Positions 8,463 through 15,864 of a DNA stretch of 64,000 bases are shown one piece after another. The notes beneath the pieces are model-generated. The model was not told the origin of the DNA, ran no database searches, and saw only the letters and a program-made list of their open reading frames with translations. Made by a program: the position numbers and the translations under genes. The stretch comes from Arthrobacter sp. Bi83 (GTDB taxonomy: Bacteria > Actinomycetota > Actinomycetes > Actinomycetales > Micrococcaceae), in contig NZ_CAKKLY010000001.1 in assembly GCF_918698095.1 (NCBI RefSeq), positions 124,001 through 188,000 of the forward strand, given 5' to 3'. Each line of letters starts with the position of its first letter. Within the stretch, counting starts at the first letter, position 1.

Positions 8463-9488
8463 TCAGTCGTCGAAAGGTGAGATTCCGTGCCTAAAGCTCC
8501 AATTTCCAGGCGAAAAGCTGTTCGTGTAAACACCATCGACGACACCTTGCTGGCCAACATTGCTATCGCTGTCTCGATTCAGGACAGCTTGAACTCTGAG
8601 GGACTTCTTAGCATGCAAGACTTCGAGTGCCACATCCACTTTTAGCTCGGCGGCGCTATTAAAGAGTCGGACGTGTTCGAGCTTAATACCTGCCACTGTC
8701 AGTCCCAACGGCACCGCACGGGGTGCTCTCAAAACGACTCCATCGCTCGGCCTCTGGAATCTGAAGTGTGTTTGGCCCGTAGGGACGCTGCCTTCTTCTT
8801 GAGGGGGTGACACTGCGATGTCGAACTTCTCGTTGCCTACGGTTAGCCGCCCTCTCATGCCGTGAGCTGGCAACGTCACGATGTTGACGTCGTTGTGCTC
8901 CACATAGAGCCGCATCTGTCCCCCAACGTGCACTCGCGCCTCATTACCACGCGGTGTTTCAGGGTAGTAATCGGCACGTAGACCAACATGCAGGACCAGA
9001 ACCTGCGGCAAACGGACGGCCGGTATCAACATGCGAAGCAGCTCATCGCGTCGAGCACTTCTAGTCCCCGTACCCTCTCGCATCGGCACCTCTAGGGAAG
9101 GATTCGCGCTGCCTGTCTTTACTACGTAGGGGGCCCGGTCGGACGCAACCGCCAGAGCAACCACATGGTCTCGCCCTTCACCAACCTGGACATTCAAATG
9201 CCGTACCAGTTCAGGCGGTGTGTGATCGAACTGCGGGACTATTTGGGACCACCAGTCCAGGATGTCCGTGTCCGAAACATCGTGCACGGCGCCGGTCTTT
9301 TCATCGATTCCGATGATGTATATCACCGGGTCACCGCCTGCTCGGTTGAGGCTTCCGGCCAGTTGGCGCGCTTTCTTCTCCTGCGGCCAGCTCCTCTTGC
9401 ATTCAATCAGATCGTGCTCGACATTCTGACCTGCACGGAGCTGGTCTACAGCGGAAATTACTCTGGCTTCAAGATCGATGGCACGCAT
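8463..9488 (-). CDS. Schlafen/AlbA_2-type protein, 341 residues
   Basis: The N-terminal domain (residues about 10-160) matches the Schlafen AlbA_2 family. It starts with the E-x-K core (HDLIECKRSWP), followed by QLAGSLNRAGGDPVIYIIGIDE and the closing motif REGTGTRSARRDELLRML. Such domains bind nucleic acid or nucleotide and are frequent in defence islands; some Schlafen relatives are RNases. The C-terminal half is beta-rich and unrecognised. ATG 9488 is preferred over TTG 9506 because a TAGCGT hexamer sits 7 bases before it, suggesting a leaderless transcript. It is co-directional with, and about 330 bases upstream of, the TIR pair. Joint function with the TIR proteins is inferred from position only. 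Confidence 0.8.
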   Translation of the reverse strand: MRAIDLEARVISAVDQLRAGQNVEHDLIECKRSWPQEKKARQLAGSLNRAGGDPVIYIIGIDEKTGAVHDVSDTDILDWWSQIVPQFDHTPPELVRHLNVQVGEGRDHVVALAVASDRAPYVVKTGSANPSLEVPMREGTGTRSARRDELLRMLIPAVRLPQVLVLHVGLRADYYPETPRGNEARVHVGGQMRLYVEHNDVNIVTLPAHGMRGRLTVGNEKFDIAVSPPQEEGSVPTGQTHFRFQRPSDGVVLRAPRAVPLGLTVAGIKLEHVRLFNSAAELKVDVALEVLHAKKSLRVQAVLNRDSDSNVGQQGVVDGVYTNSFSPGNWSFRHGISPFDD

Positions 9489-9762
9489 GGACTCAACGCT
9501 ATCCAACGGCAGCGAGAACCTCTCTCAAGCGTTGAACGAGGCCGTTGTGTGTCCTTGATTTGACGCCTCGTCAAGGAATAGCACTCCACGAGTGCGTTCG
9601 TGACGCCGGGGCAGGCTTGATCCGCTGGTCCCCGTTGTGGCAGCTGAGATCGTTGGTGGCGTGCGACATCCCTGAAGACGGGTACGGGTCCCGCTCCCAA
9701 GCATCGGTTCCGGCCCTCAGCTCACCAGAGAATGCAGGAGGGGGCGGCGGCGGTCGCAACTT
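9489..9762. other. Intergenic stretch with no recognised gene
   Basis: About 270 bases hold a C-rich run (GGAGGGGGCGGCGGCGG near 9738-9754) and otherwise nothing I can support. The border between the A+T-richer TIR/Schlafen genes and the GC-rich conjugation remnant lies here. Because the conjugation genes stop at this point, it may be a recombination junction. Confidence 0.4.
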
Positions 9763-10296
9763 CTACCTGTACGTTAGTAGATCGAAGTATGCCGTATCTG
9801 AATTCCAGGCGATCGGGTGCAGCAGCGTCCCCACAGAGGGGTTGAGTGCGCTGTACATCATGCCTCCGCCGGCGTAGATGCCAACATGGCCCCAGTTGTC
9901 CGGCCCCTGCGCGTTTTGCACTACCAAGTCTCCTGGCTGCGGATTGTTCGTCCGCACCCCAACCCTCCATTGCTCCACCCTTGGGACGCTGATTCCGGCT
10001 TGCCGATAGATCCACTGGACGAAGCCGGAGCAGTCCCACGCTTTGAACGCCGTGCCGCCCCACACATAGGACCCACCGACGCCGGCTTGGGTAAACCGCA
10101 CGATATTCTTTCGAATCTGGCTCAGACCTGCCGATGCCGTTGAAAGCGTTGAGGCAGTCGGCGTATCGACGCAAGGAGCAGGTTTCGCTCCGCCGGCGAG
10201 CGCATCAACGATGGCCGATGCTTCCGGCTCCCATCGCGCGTACAGCTCAGGAAACGCCGAGACCTGAACAGCCTGGGCAGCCTGGCCTTTGCTCAT
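9763..10296 (-). CDS. NlpC/P60 (C40) peptidoglycan endopeptidase
   Basis: Cell-wall hydrolase domain of the NlpC/P60 family, which cuts stem peptides. The catalytic Cys is in AWDCSGFVQWIY and the His in NWGHVGIYAG; the third polar residue is probably in the following strand (LLHPIAWNS). The start of the domain (KNIVRFTQAGVGGSYVWGG) is typical. The protein has 177 residues and no signal peptide. Its start overlaps the stop of the upstream secreted protein by 4 bases. In Tn916- and pCW3-like elements a lysozyme-like domain and an NlpC/P60 domain form one protein that locally opens the wall for DNA transfer; here the two halves seem to be separate coupled genes. Confidence 0.85.
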   Translation of the reverse strand: MSKGQAAQAVQVSAFPELYARWEPEASAIVDALAGGAKPAPCVDTPTASTLSTASAGLSQIRKNIVRFTQAGVGGSYVWGGTAFKAWDCSGFVQWIYRQAGISVPRVEQWRVGVRTNNPQPGDLVVQNAQGPDNWGHVGIYAGGGMMYSALNPSVGTLLHPIAWNSDTAYFDLLTYR

Positions 10297-10883
10297 GGAT
10301 TGCCATCCAAGAATGTCCAGTAGCCCGCGAGGGCTCCCCTGATGGGACCAGACGGTCCGCCATAGAAGGCCCGGACGTTATAGATGGGATCCATCAGCTC
10401 TCCGACACTCCCCCATCCGGCAGCTGGACGTTGCTGGGCCGTGCCAAGGGAGTCGTGGTCGCTTCCAACACCGTCGTGGGGATAGTTGAGTGACCCGGGG
10501 ACGTTCACGTTGGCCAGCACTCTGAGGCTGGATTCCTGCAGAGCCATCATGATTGCGATGATCTGCCCATCTCGCGGCACACCCAACTGTTTGCCGACTG
10601 AAATGTAGTCCCCCGCGAGGCTCAATTGCCGGGCCGTCAGGTTGACCGGCGCCTGTGTGCTATTGCCAATGTCCAAGGCACCACCCGCGTCGGCGCCTAG
10701 CTGACCGCTCAACCCGGCGGACGAGCAGATCGAGCCGGTGTTCGTTGCGTTGGCGCCTAGCACCGCAACGGCCGCGCAGAGCGCAAAAGCACCTGCGAGG
10801 ATCCCTGTCGTAGTCGCGGCCACTAGAGACCGGAGGATTATCCGGCGCCTTGCCAGGACAGCCAACATCGCCGGAGCCGGCAT
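10293..10883 (-). CDS. Secreted/anchored transglycosylase-like protein of a conjugation module
   Basis: An N-terminal basic stretch and hydrophobic segment (residues about 14-45, LVAATTTGILAGAFALCAAVAVLG) export or anchor the protein. The rest resembles a soluble lytic-transglycosylase-like domain found upstream of NlpC/P60 in actinobacterial mobile elements: GQIIAIMMALQESSLRVLAN contains a Glu in the position expected for the catalytic residue, followed by DSLGTAQQRPAAGWG and a conserved NVRAFYGG. I chose ATG 10883 because it shares one base with the upstream stop (TAATG); the open frame extends further upstream but would lack coupling. The protein has 196 residues. Catalysis is inferred. 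Confidence 0.75.
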   Translation of the reverse strand: MPAPAMLAVLARRRIILRSLVAATTTGILAGAFALCAAVAVLGANATNTGSICSSAGLSGQLGADAGGALDIGNSTQAPVNLTARQLSLAGDYISVGKQLGVPRDGQIIAIMMALQESSLRVLANVNVPGSLNYPHDGVGSDHDSLGTAQQRPAAGWGSVGELMDPIYNVRAFYGGPSGPIRGALAGYWTFLDGNP

Positions 10884-11608
10884 TAGTAGACGATCCTGTT
10901 CGGCATGGCGTAGAAGCCGACCATAATGCAATGATCCGCAGGGGCACTGGCAGCTGGCGGACAGTTGATCATGACGCTGACCGGAGTCGAATACGAGTTG
11001 CGGGCAGAAACCGACTGATCCACGACGCGAAGAGAAACGGTGCACACGTGCAATCCCGCCCAAGGCGCCGGTCGCTCTCGCACCCTGGCCAGCTCACTGT
11101 CACACACCATGGATTCGACCCCCGCCGAACGGTACGCCTGCTGCCCGGCCAGATACTGATAGGTCCCGGCATTGATCCCAGTCGCTTCGAACTCCTGGAC
11201 AAACACGGCCAGAGGATTGGACCGATCGGGGAGCACATGCCACCAGTTTCGGAGCCCGGAGTACACCTCGGAGTACGACGCCCTACGCGTGTCCCATGTG
11301 TAAATCGCAGTGGCCGCCGCCGAGGCCACTCTGCGGAAGTCAGTTGTGCGAGGCACGCCATAAGTGTCGGGTCCTTCAACGGCGGGAGCCGTCGTCGAAG
11401 GACCCGACTGCGGCCCACCAGATGGGGCCACCGATACCTGGGGAGTGGGCGCCGTCGACGGCGCTGGACCGGGCTCAGGTGCGGGAGTCAGGTTAGGCCG
11501 CGTCAAAGCGAACAACACGGTCGCCACACTCAAAACCACGAACGCTAGGAACAACCATCGCCGTTGGCTGCTCGAGCCAGGCAATGCAATTCTCCGGGTC
11601 AACGACAT
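10883..11608 (-). CDS. TcpC-like conjugal-transfer membrane protein
   Basis: The 241-residue protein has one N-terminal membrane segment (RRWLFLAFVVLSVATVLFAL) and a Pro/Ala/Thr-rich linker (residues about 40-80). An extracytoplasmic domain follows, with three or four Cys residues (VCDSEL, HVCTVSL, INCPPA, DHCIMV). Position and layout match the TcpC/Orf13-type component of Gram-positive mating channels, although direct sequence signature is weak. It is the first of three overlapping genes leading to the NlpC/P60 peptidase. Alternative: an unrelated secreted protein of the same operon. Confidence 0.55.
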   Translation of the reverse strand: MSLTRRIALPGSSSQRRWLFLAFVVLSVATVLFALTRPNLTPAPEPGPAPSTAPTPQVSVAPSGGPQSGPSTTAPAVEGPDTYGVPRTTDFRRVASAAATAIYTWDTRRASYSEVYSGLRNWWHVLPDRSNPLAVFVQEFEATGINAGTYQYLAGQQAYRSAGVESMVCDSELARVRERPAPWAGLHVCTVSLRVVDQSVSARNSYSTPVSVMINCPPAASAPADHCIMVGFYAMPNRIVY

Positions 11609-11658
11609 TCCAGCCTCCTCGCCAGTTCATTGCAGACTGAGCCGTTGAGGACATGACT

Positions 11659-12561
11659 TTAGCGGGCAGGTCGCCTTCCACCCCGGAGAATCCGCCAGGA
11701 CGTCTGATACAGCCTTCGGGCGAAGCCGATCTGCACGGCCACGTAGCGCTCAGTGACGCCGAGTTCAGTAGCCAACGTCGCCAAAGCCCTGGCCCGCTCT
11801 GGTCCTCGCAGATCGGGACGAACAATGGTTGCCGCAGTACGGCGCAGCACAGTTGTGGGCAGGCAATCTGCCGCACGCTGGCATACGTCCGCGATAGTGC
11901 GGATCTCCGCCGGCTCAACCTCCAGTGCGTTTTGAACAGTCCTCGCTGTTTGGCGCACCACGGTCGCAGCATGCCATCGGCGGCGGTCCTGCGGCGACGG
12001 CGGACCGTACTGGCGGGGCCCGGTCAGACTGTCAACGGCGAGGTCCCAAACTTGCCCCGGCACGCTTGCCCGCGTCAGTTCGATAATCGTTCGCGCCCAC
12101 TCCTGATCGATGATTTTCTCAGCACTTCGATCCACGCCGCCTATACCGAGAATCGCGAGCGCATCGAGCGACGCCGGATCGTCTGCATCCCCGGGCTCGA
12201 TGAGCAACGGGAACGTCTGATGGCTCAGTTCCCTGCGGATGTGCGCGGCGCACACGTTGGCGCACACTCCCTGGACCCAGGCCCCGAAGGGAACACCTGG
12301 GAGTTGCCGATAATGGCCACGGGTGACGCCATCCCACACCGCTACCCGGATGTCCTGCATAACGTCGTCCACGTCGCAGGCGCGGCCGATCCGGGACAGA
12401 TGCGAAACGACATATCGGCGCACACCGTCAACGGCGACCATGATCTGATCCACCGGGACTGCCAGCACTGCCGGCGCTGGCGGCCTGCGCAAGGAAACAT
12501 CAACGGTAACTGCACTTGGTTCGTCATGTTGGGCCTGATTTGCTCTGGCTTCGACTCGCAC
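11659..12561 (-). CDS. Sigma-70-like factor
   Basis: The 300-residue protein has a region-2-like segment at about residues 38-110: VDQIMVAVDGVRRYVVSHL, the sigma core pattern DVDDVMQDIRVAVWDG, then FGAWVQGVCANVCAAHIRRE. A C-terminal part (ALATLATELGVTERYVAVQIG) could be the region-4 helix-turn-helix. It probably directs transcription of the element's own genes; Tn916 has a comparable sigma-like gene. It is encoded just upstream of the TcpC-like gene, 50 bases apart. The start is GTG 12561, with no clear ribosome-binding site. The family assignment is moderately secure. Confidence 0.65.
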   Translation of the reverse strand: MRVEARANQAQHDEPSAVTVDVSLRRPPAPAVLAVPVDQIMVAVDGVRRYVVSHLSRIGRACDVDDVMQDIRVAVWDGVTRGHYRQLPGVPFGAWVQGVCANVCAAHIRRELSHQTFPLLIEPGDADDPASLDALAILGIGGVDRSAEKIIDQEWARTIIELTRASVPGQVWDLAVDSLTGPRQYGPPSPQDRRRWHAATVVRQTARTVQNALEVEPAEIRTIADVCQRAADCLPTTVLRRTAATIVRPDLRGPERARALATLATELGVTERYVAVQIGFARRLYQTSWRILRGGRRPAR

Positions 12562-12752
12562 GGGTCTTCACCGCTTCGACTAAACGCTTCCAATAAGTCC
12601 GGTGGCGGCACGCCCGACACCTCAAGAATGGCCGCTAAACCACGGCCGACCACGAATGCAATAAGGCTATGCAAACTATTCTCAAGGATAATTAAAGTAT
12701 CGTCAAGACGACGGGTCTTACTTTTCTTCGAGCTGTAGATAAGAATGGTTCC
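12562..12752. promoter_or_regulatory. Divergent promoter region of the sigma-like and winged-helix genes
   Basis: This 190-base A+T-rich stretch lies between two divergent genes. It contains TATCGTCAAGACGAC (around 12699-12713) with a small CGTC/GACG palindrome and AT-rich blocks suited to promoters, but no hexamer pair convincing enough to place. Confidence 0.35.
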
Positions 12753-13076
12753 ATGCCAAGGATTACCCAGCCTCACGACGACGCCTGGTCAGTTGACGTC
12801 GAGGCCGCCGTCGCGACCTTTGGCAACCGTTCACGGAATGAGATCCTTCGCTACCTTTCGGCGCACGGGCCGGCCTCCCGTGGGGACATTGCGGCATCAG
12901 TCAGCGCCGGCGAACCTAGTGTGGCCAAGCACCTGCTGGCATTGGAGGAGTCCGGCGCCATCGTCGTCGATGTCGAACCAGGCCGTCGCCACGGCCGATC
13001 GCCGCGCTATTCAGCCAACCCGGCAAGGATCAAGGAGTTGCTGGCGGCTCATCATGACTATCTTCTGGAGGGCTAG
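12753..13076 (+). CDS. Winged-helix (ArsR-like) regulator, 107 residues
   Basis: Small DNA-binding protein. The helix-turn-helix is RNEILRYLSAHGPASRGDIAASVSAGEPSVAKHLLALEE (residues about 27-66), followed by a wing (GAIVVDVEPGRRHGRSPRYS). There are no metal-binding Cys residues as in ArsR sensors. It likely regulates the mobile element. Its 3' end overlaps that of the EspR-like gene on the opposite strand by 47 bases. Confidence 0.75.
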   Translation: MPRITQPHDDAWSVDVEAAVATFGNRSRNEILRYLSAHGPASRGDIAASVSAGEPSVAKHLLALEESGAIVVDVEPGRRHGRSPRYSANPARIKELLAAHHDYLLEG

Positions 13077-13533
13077 CCGCCGCCTGCTCCCCGCCCGGGT
13101 GGCGTCCAATATCCTTGTTGAGATATTCAGATATGGCCTGCAAGGTCTCCGGTGATACGTCCCCAAGGGTTCGGGCGGCGAAGGTCTTCACACGGGCCGC
13201 ACGCAGGGACTTGACGAACTCGAGCTGGGAATCAATGCGTTGGGGCAAGGCTGCATCATCGCCGGACAGATAGGACGGGTCTACCTTGAAGATGTCACAG
13301 AGGCCAGCCAGCAAAACCGGATCGCTAACCAGGCGGCCAGTCCCTTCTTTCATGTAGAACCAGCGCGCGCGGGACAATTTGATGCCCCTCCGGGCAAGGT
13401 CTGCTTGCACTTCCCTGAACGTCACCGGTTTCCCGCGCTCTGCAACTACAACGTCGAGCAGCAGATTCAAACGACGGGCGAGCTGGGACTGAGGCGACAT
13501 CCCCGCACCGTGCCCTGTCTCGTCAATCCGCAT
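13030..13533 (-). CDS. EspR/XRE-like helix-turn-helix regulator
   Basis: DNA-binding protein of about 167 residues resembling mycobacterial EspR. An N-terminal helical region (SQLARRLNLLLDVVVAERG) and an atypical helix-turn-helix (FREVQADLARRGIKLSRARWFYMKEG) are followed by DPVLLAGLCDIFKVDPSYLSG. The C-terminal part (LEFVKSLRAARVKTFAARTLGDVSPETLQAISEYL) looks like the dimerisation domain. ATG 13533 is preferred because AAGGGG lies 5 bases upstream; ATG 13500 is possible. The tail-to-tail overlap with the winged-helix gene means their mRNAs would be complementary over 47 bases. Confidence 0.75.
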   Translation of the reverse strand: MRIDETGHGAGMSPQSQLARRLNLLLDVVVAERGKPVTFREVQADLARRGIKLSRARWFYMKEGTGRLVSDPVLLAGLCDIFKVDPSYLSGDDAALPQRIDSQLEFVKSLRAARVKTFAARTLGDVSPETLQAISEYLNKDIGRHPGGEQAAASPPEDSHDEPPATP

Positions 13534-13689
13534 AACCGCCCCTTGATCAGCCACTTCAGCACCGGCAGTCCAAGTCAGGTACTGCCCCCGCCCTACCGCC
13601 CAGTATTCCGCGAGACATGCGCGTCGGCAATCAGGGTCCCGGTGCCTTAGAAGATTCATGGGCAAAAACAGGCCCTTCCATCATGACCT

Positions 13690-13728
13690 CAGCAGGGGTA
13701 CCCTGCTGCTGTAGACCCGTCTACAGCA
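13690..13728. promoter_or_regulatory. Two interlocked inverted repeats (operator or hairpin)
   Basis: CAGCAGGG-GTA-CCCTGCTG (13690-13708) overlaps by two bases a second perfect inverted repeat, TGCTGTAGAC-CC-GTCTACAGCA (13707-13728). They lie between the divergent EspR-like gene and the winged-helix gene at 13763. Two nested dyads of this quality fit a regulator-binding switch region or mutually exclusive hairpins. Confidence 0.6.
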
Positions 13729-13762
13729 ACACGCTCCCTTCATTCCTTAGGTTCCGGTCTCC

Positions 13763-14038
13763 ATGTCGAACATCCTGATGAACCGAACGCGAAGCCAAAT
13801 TGTCCGCTTCTTACTCAAGAACGGTCCATCAACGTGCAGCGAAATCGGAGCCGAGCTGCAGGCATCGCCGTCGACCATCCGCAGGCAGCTCAACTTCCTC
13901 GGAAACGCCGGTCTCGTCCAGAGATCCTCGAACCAGTTCGCGGCTTCTCCCGAGCAAGTGCAACGCCAGACCCATGACTTTGCAGCGACTTTCGGCAACG
14001 CGGTCATGCAGCCGGATGGACCAGCTCCGATGAACTAG
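13763..14038 (+). CDS. Winged-helix (ArsR-like) regulator, 91 residues
   Basis: Small DNA-binding protein with the helix-turn-helix NRTRSQIVRFLLKNGPSTCSEIGAELQASPSTIRRQLNFLGNAG (residues about 7-50) and a short wing. It is related in layout to the protein at 12753 and may be its paralogue. It lies directly downstream of the double inverted repeat, which may be its operator, and 57 bases upstream of the excisionase-like gene in the same direction. Confidence 0.72.
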   Translation: MSNILMNRTRSQIVRFLLKNGPSTCSEIGAELQASPSTIRRQLNFLGNAGLVQRSSNQFAASPEQVQRQTHDFAATFGNAVMQPDGPAPMN

Positions 14039-14095
14039 GGCAGGACTCAGCACGGAGCACTGCCGCAGCGAAATTCACGAAAGGATCGAAGAAGC

Positions 14096-14341
14096 ATGAA
14101 ACTCGAATTCTTCGAGCCGGCCGAGGCTGCCTCGGTCCTCAAGTGCTCAGAGGCATGGCTCCGCGAAGGGGCCGCCAAGGGAGAGTTCCCGCATTCCGTC
14201 TGGGGCAAAGGAAAGATCGTCTTTACGTCTGTCCACTTGAAAGAGATTGCCCAGCTGCGCGAAGTCCGGTCAACGAGTGCATCCCCGGCCTCCGTCAGAA
14301 TGATCGGTACCCGGGCCCAGGCACGCCAGAAATACTCCTAG
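14096..14341 (+). CDS. Excisionase-like MerR-type DNA-binding protein, 81 residues
   Basis: Small protein with a winged-helix of the excisionase/MerR type: FFEPAEAASVLKCSEAWLREGAAKGEFPHSVWGKGKIVFT. Such proteins bend the attachment site and set the direction of integrase action. ATG 14096 is preceded by GAAAGGA 10 bases upstream. The stop lies 17 bases from the stop of the convergent integrase gene, so the two are transcribed toward each other, an arrangement that could let one mRNA affect the other. Confidence 0.75.
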   Translation: MKLEFFEPAEAASVLKCSEAWLREGAAKGEFPHSVWGKGKIVFTSVHLKEIAQLREVRSTSASPASVRMIGTRAQARQKYS

Positions 14342-14358
14342 TTTGGCGACTGCCGCAG

Positions 14359-15489
14359 CTACCCACGCCAGACAACGGCTGAACGCTCGACGGCGTCAGC
14401 GGCATCTTGAAGGGCTTGTGGCATCAAGTGGCCGTACACCTGCTCCGTTGTACGAGTGGACGCATGCCCCAGGCGCCTGGAGATAGTGAACAGAGAAACG
14501 CCGTCCTGGATCAACCAGGACGCGTGGGTGTGGCGCAGATCGTGAATCCGCGGCGACTTGGTCAGCCCACGGGCCTGCGCCGCCTTGACCGCCGGAACCC
14601 AATAGTGATGCCAATACAGCTTGTGAATGATCCGCTCACCCTTAGGCGTCGTAAACAAAAGATCCGAACCAGGCCGGCTGGCCACCAGCGGAATGAGCAC
14701 CTCCACCAAATGCGGGTTCAAGGAAACCGTCCTCTTGCCGGCGCCCGTCTTGGTCGCACCGATGTAGTACTCGGAATCAGCGCCCCGTTTCCACGCCTTA
14801 TTGATCCGCATTGTTGCTGGCTTGGACATCAGGTCCACGTCAGCCACGGTCACGGCAGTGGCCTCGCCAAAGCGGGTTCCGGTCATGACCAGGAACTCGG
14901 TGAAAGCCCTGTACCGCTCCCCCATACCTTCAAGGATCATCCCGAATTCGGCGTGCGTCAGGAACCGGGCCTCGTCCTCTGCCTTTTCGCCCGACGGGAG
15001 CTGAACATGTCGGCAAGGATTGTCCTTCCGATAGCGCAGCATTACGGCCGTCTCCATGGCCGCGAAGATCAGGCCATGGTTGTTCTTGATGGTCTTCGGA
15101 GACCTGCCCTTCTTCTGCATGGTCTTGATCCAGTAGGTCAGGTGCCGGTAGTCCAGCTTGTCCACTGGGATGTGGCCGATGACGTCCGCGATGTGCAGCT
15201 TCAACATCGTCTGGTACGTGTGGACCGTCCCGACGGACGGGCGCACCAGAAGGTCGATGTGTTCCTGGATCACCGCCGCCACAGTGGGTGATTTGGTCTG
15301 GTTCTTGACCATCGCATGCTGGGCGATTTCGAAGGACTGGTTGTTCGCGTCGAGGAGGCGCTTCAGCGTCTGGGCTTCGGCGGACGTAGCGAGGGTAATC
15401 CCCTCTTGCTTGCGCGTCTCGGGATTCCGCCAGCGGACCGTAAAGGACGTCGATCCATCCGATTTTTTTCGTTCCCAAACGCTGGCCAT
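14359..15489 (-). CDS. int: Tyrosine integrase of the tRNA-Leu element
   Basis: Phage-type integrase, 376 residues. It has an N-terminal arm-binding domain (VWERKKSDGSTSFTVRWRN), a core-binding domain (about 65-160), then catalytic residues: Arg in MTGTRFGEATAVTVADVD, H-x-x-R in RIHDLRHTHASWLIQ, His in RRLGHASTRTTEQVYGHL, and the Tyr in the same segment. ATG 15489 is chosen because the longer open frame upstream is only read-through of the tRNA-Leu gene. The start lies 89 bases from the tRNA 3' end, as usual for elements that insert into that end. Confidence 0.92.
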   Translation of the reverse strand: MASVWERKKSDGSTSFTVRWRNPETRKQEGITLATSAEAQTLKRLLDANNQSFEIAQHAMVKNQTKSPTVAAVIQEHIDLLVRPSVGTVHTYQTMLKLHIADVIGHIPVDKLDYRHLTYWIKTMQKKGRSPKTIKNNHGLIFAAMETAVMLRYRKDNPCRHVQLPSGEKAEDEARFLTHAEFGMILEGMGERYRAFTEFLVMTGTRFGEATAVTVADVDLMSKPATMRINKAWKRGADSEYYIGATKTGAGKRTVSLNPHLVEVLIPLVASRPGSDLLFTTPKGERIIHKLYWHHYWVPAVKAAQARGLTKSPRIHDLRHTHASWLIQDGVSLFTISRRLGHASTRTTEQVYGHLMPQALQDAADAVERSAVVWRG

Positions 15490-15577
15490 GCCCAAAATTC
15501 TAGGCTTCGTGTGCACAAAAAACGAGCTTTTGTGCACACTCCGGGGTCCAAAACCCCGCTGACCTGCGGAAACACTG

Positions 15578-15659
15578 TGCCCGAGGTGGGACTCGAACCC
15601 ACACACCTTTCGATACCGCATTTTGAGTGCGGCGCGTCTGCCAATTCCGCCACTCGGGC
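15578..15659 (-). tRNA. tRNA-Leu (anticodon CAA)
   Basis: The acceptor stem GCCCGAG pairs with CTCGGGC. The anticodon stem CCGCA/TGCGG encloses loop CTCAAAA (anticodon CAA). A variable arm and TTCGAGT T-loop follow; discriminator A, no encoded CCA. The length of 82 fits a class II tRNA. Its 3' end faces the integrase gene, so it is the likely attachment site of the island. Confidence 0.95.
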
Positions 15660-15864
15660 GCGGAGTACACGGAGTAACAATCGTAGGCCCACAGGGTGTT
15701 GTGAGCAACGCAGCCACTTCCAGTGCGCGGATTTACTCTACATGCAGATAGGCTGAATTCCAGAATCGCGCCAGTGCCGCCGCAACAAGCCATGCAGATC
15801 CAAGTACAAACCCGGGCGCAACTAAGATAGTCATGTTCCCGCCGTACCTTTTCAAGGAGATCCC
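15660..15864. other. Spacer between tRNA-Leu and the response-regulator gene
   Basis: About 205 bases contain the tRNA promoter (minus) and the response-regulator leader (plus). No further gene is seen. A ribosome-binding site AAGGAGA at 15854-15860 serves the plus-strand gene. Confidence 0.5.

Larger units (their letters stand above)
9763..15578. mobile_element. Remnant of an integrative conjugative element at tRNA-Leu
   Basis: The block combines cell-wall and mating-channel type genes (NlpC/P60 peptidase, secreted transglycosylase-like protein, TcpC-like protein), a sigma-like factor, three small regulators, an excisionase-like protein and a tyrosine integrase beside the 3' end of tRNA-Leu. 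Conjugative ATPase (TcpA/FtsK-like), TcpE/TcpF-like and relaxase genes are absent from the window. The element is therefore incomplete here, either deleted or continuing beyond the transposon to the left. No second copy of the tRNA 3' end was found by eye. Confidence 0.6.

Noticed and set aside
8366..8560. 64-residue minus-strand open frame upstream of the TIR genes
   Set aside because: It overlaps the 3' end of the Schlafen-like gene in another frame and shows no protein-like pattern.
6267..9506. Assignment of the TIR genes as Thoeris
   Set aside because: No SIR2/SLOG (ThsA-like) gene is nearby; a TIR pair with a Schlafen-type protein does not match that system.
15490..15717. N-terminal extension of the integrase to 15717
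   Set aside because: The extra residues are translation of the tRNA-Leu gene; the real start is ATG 15489.
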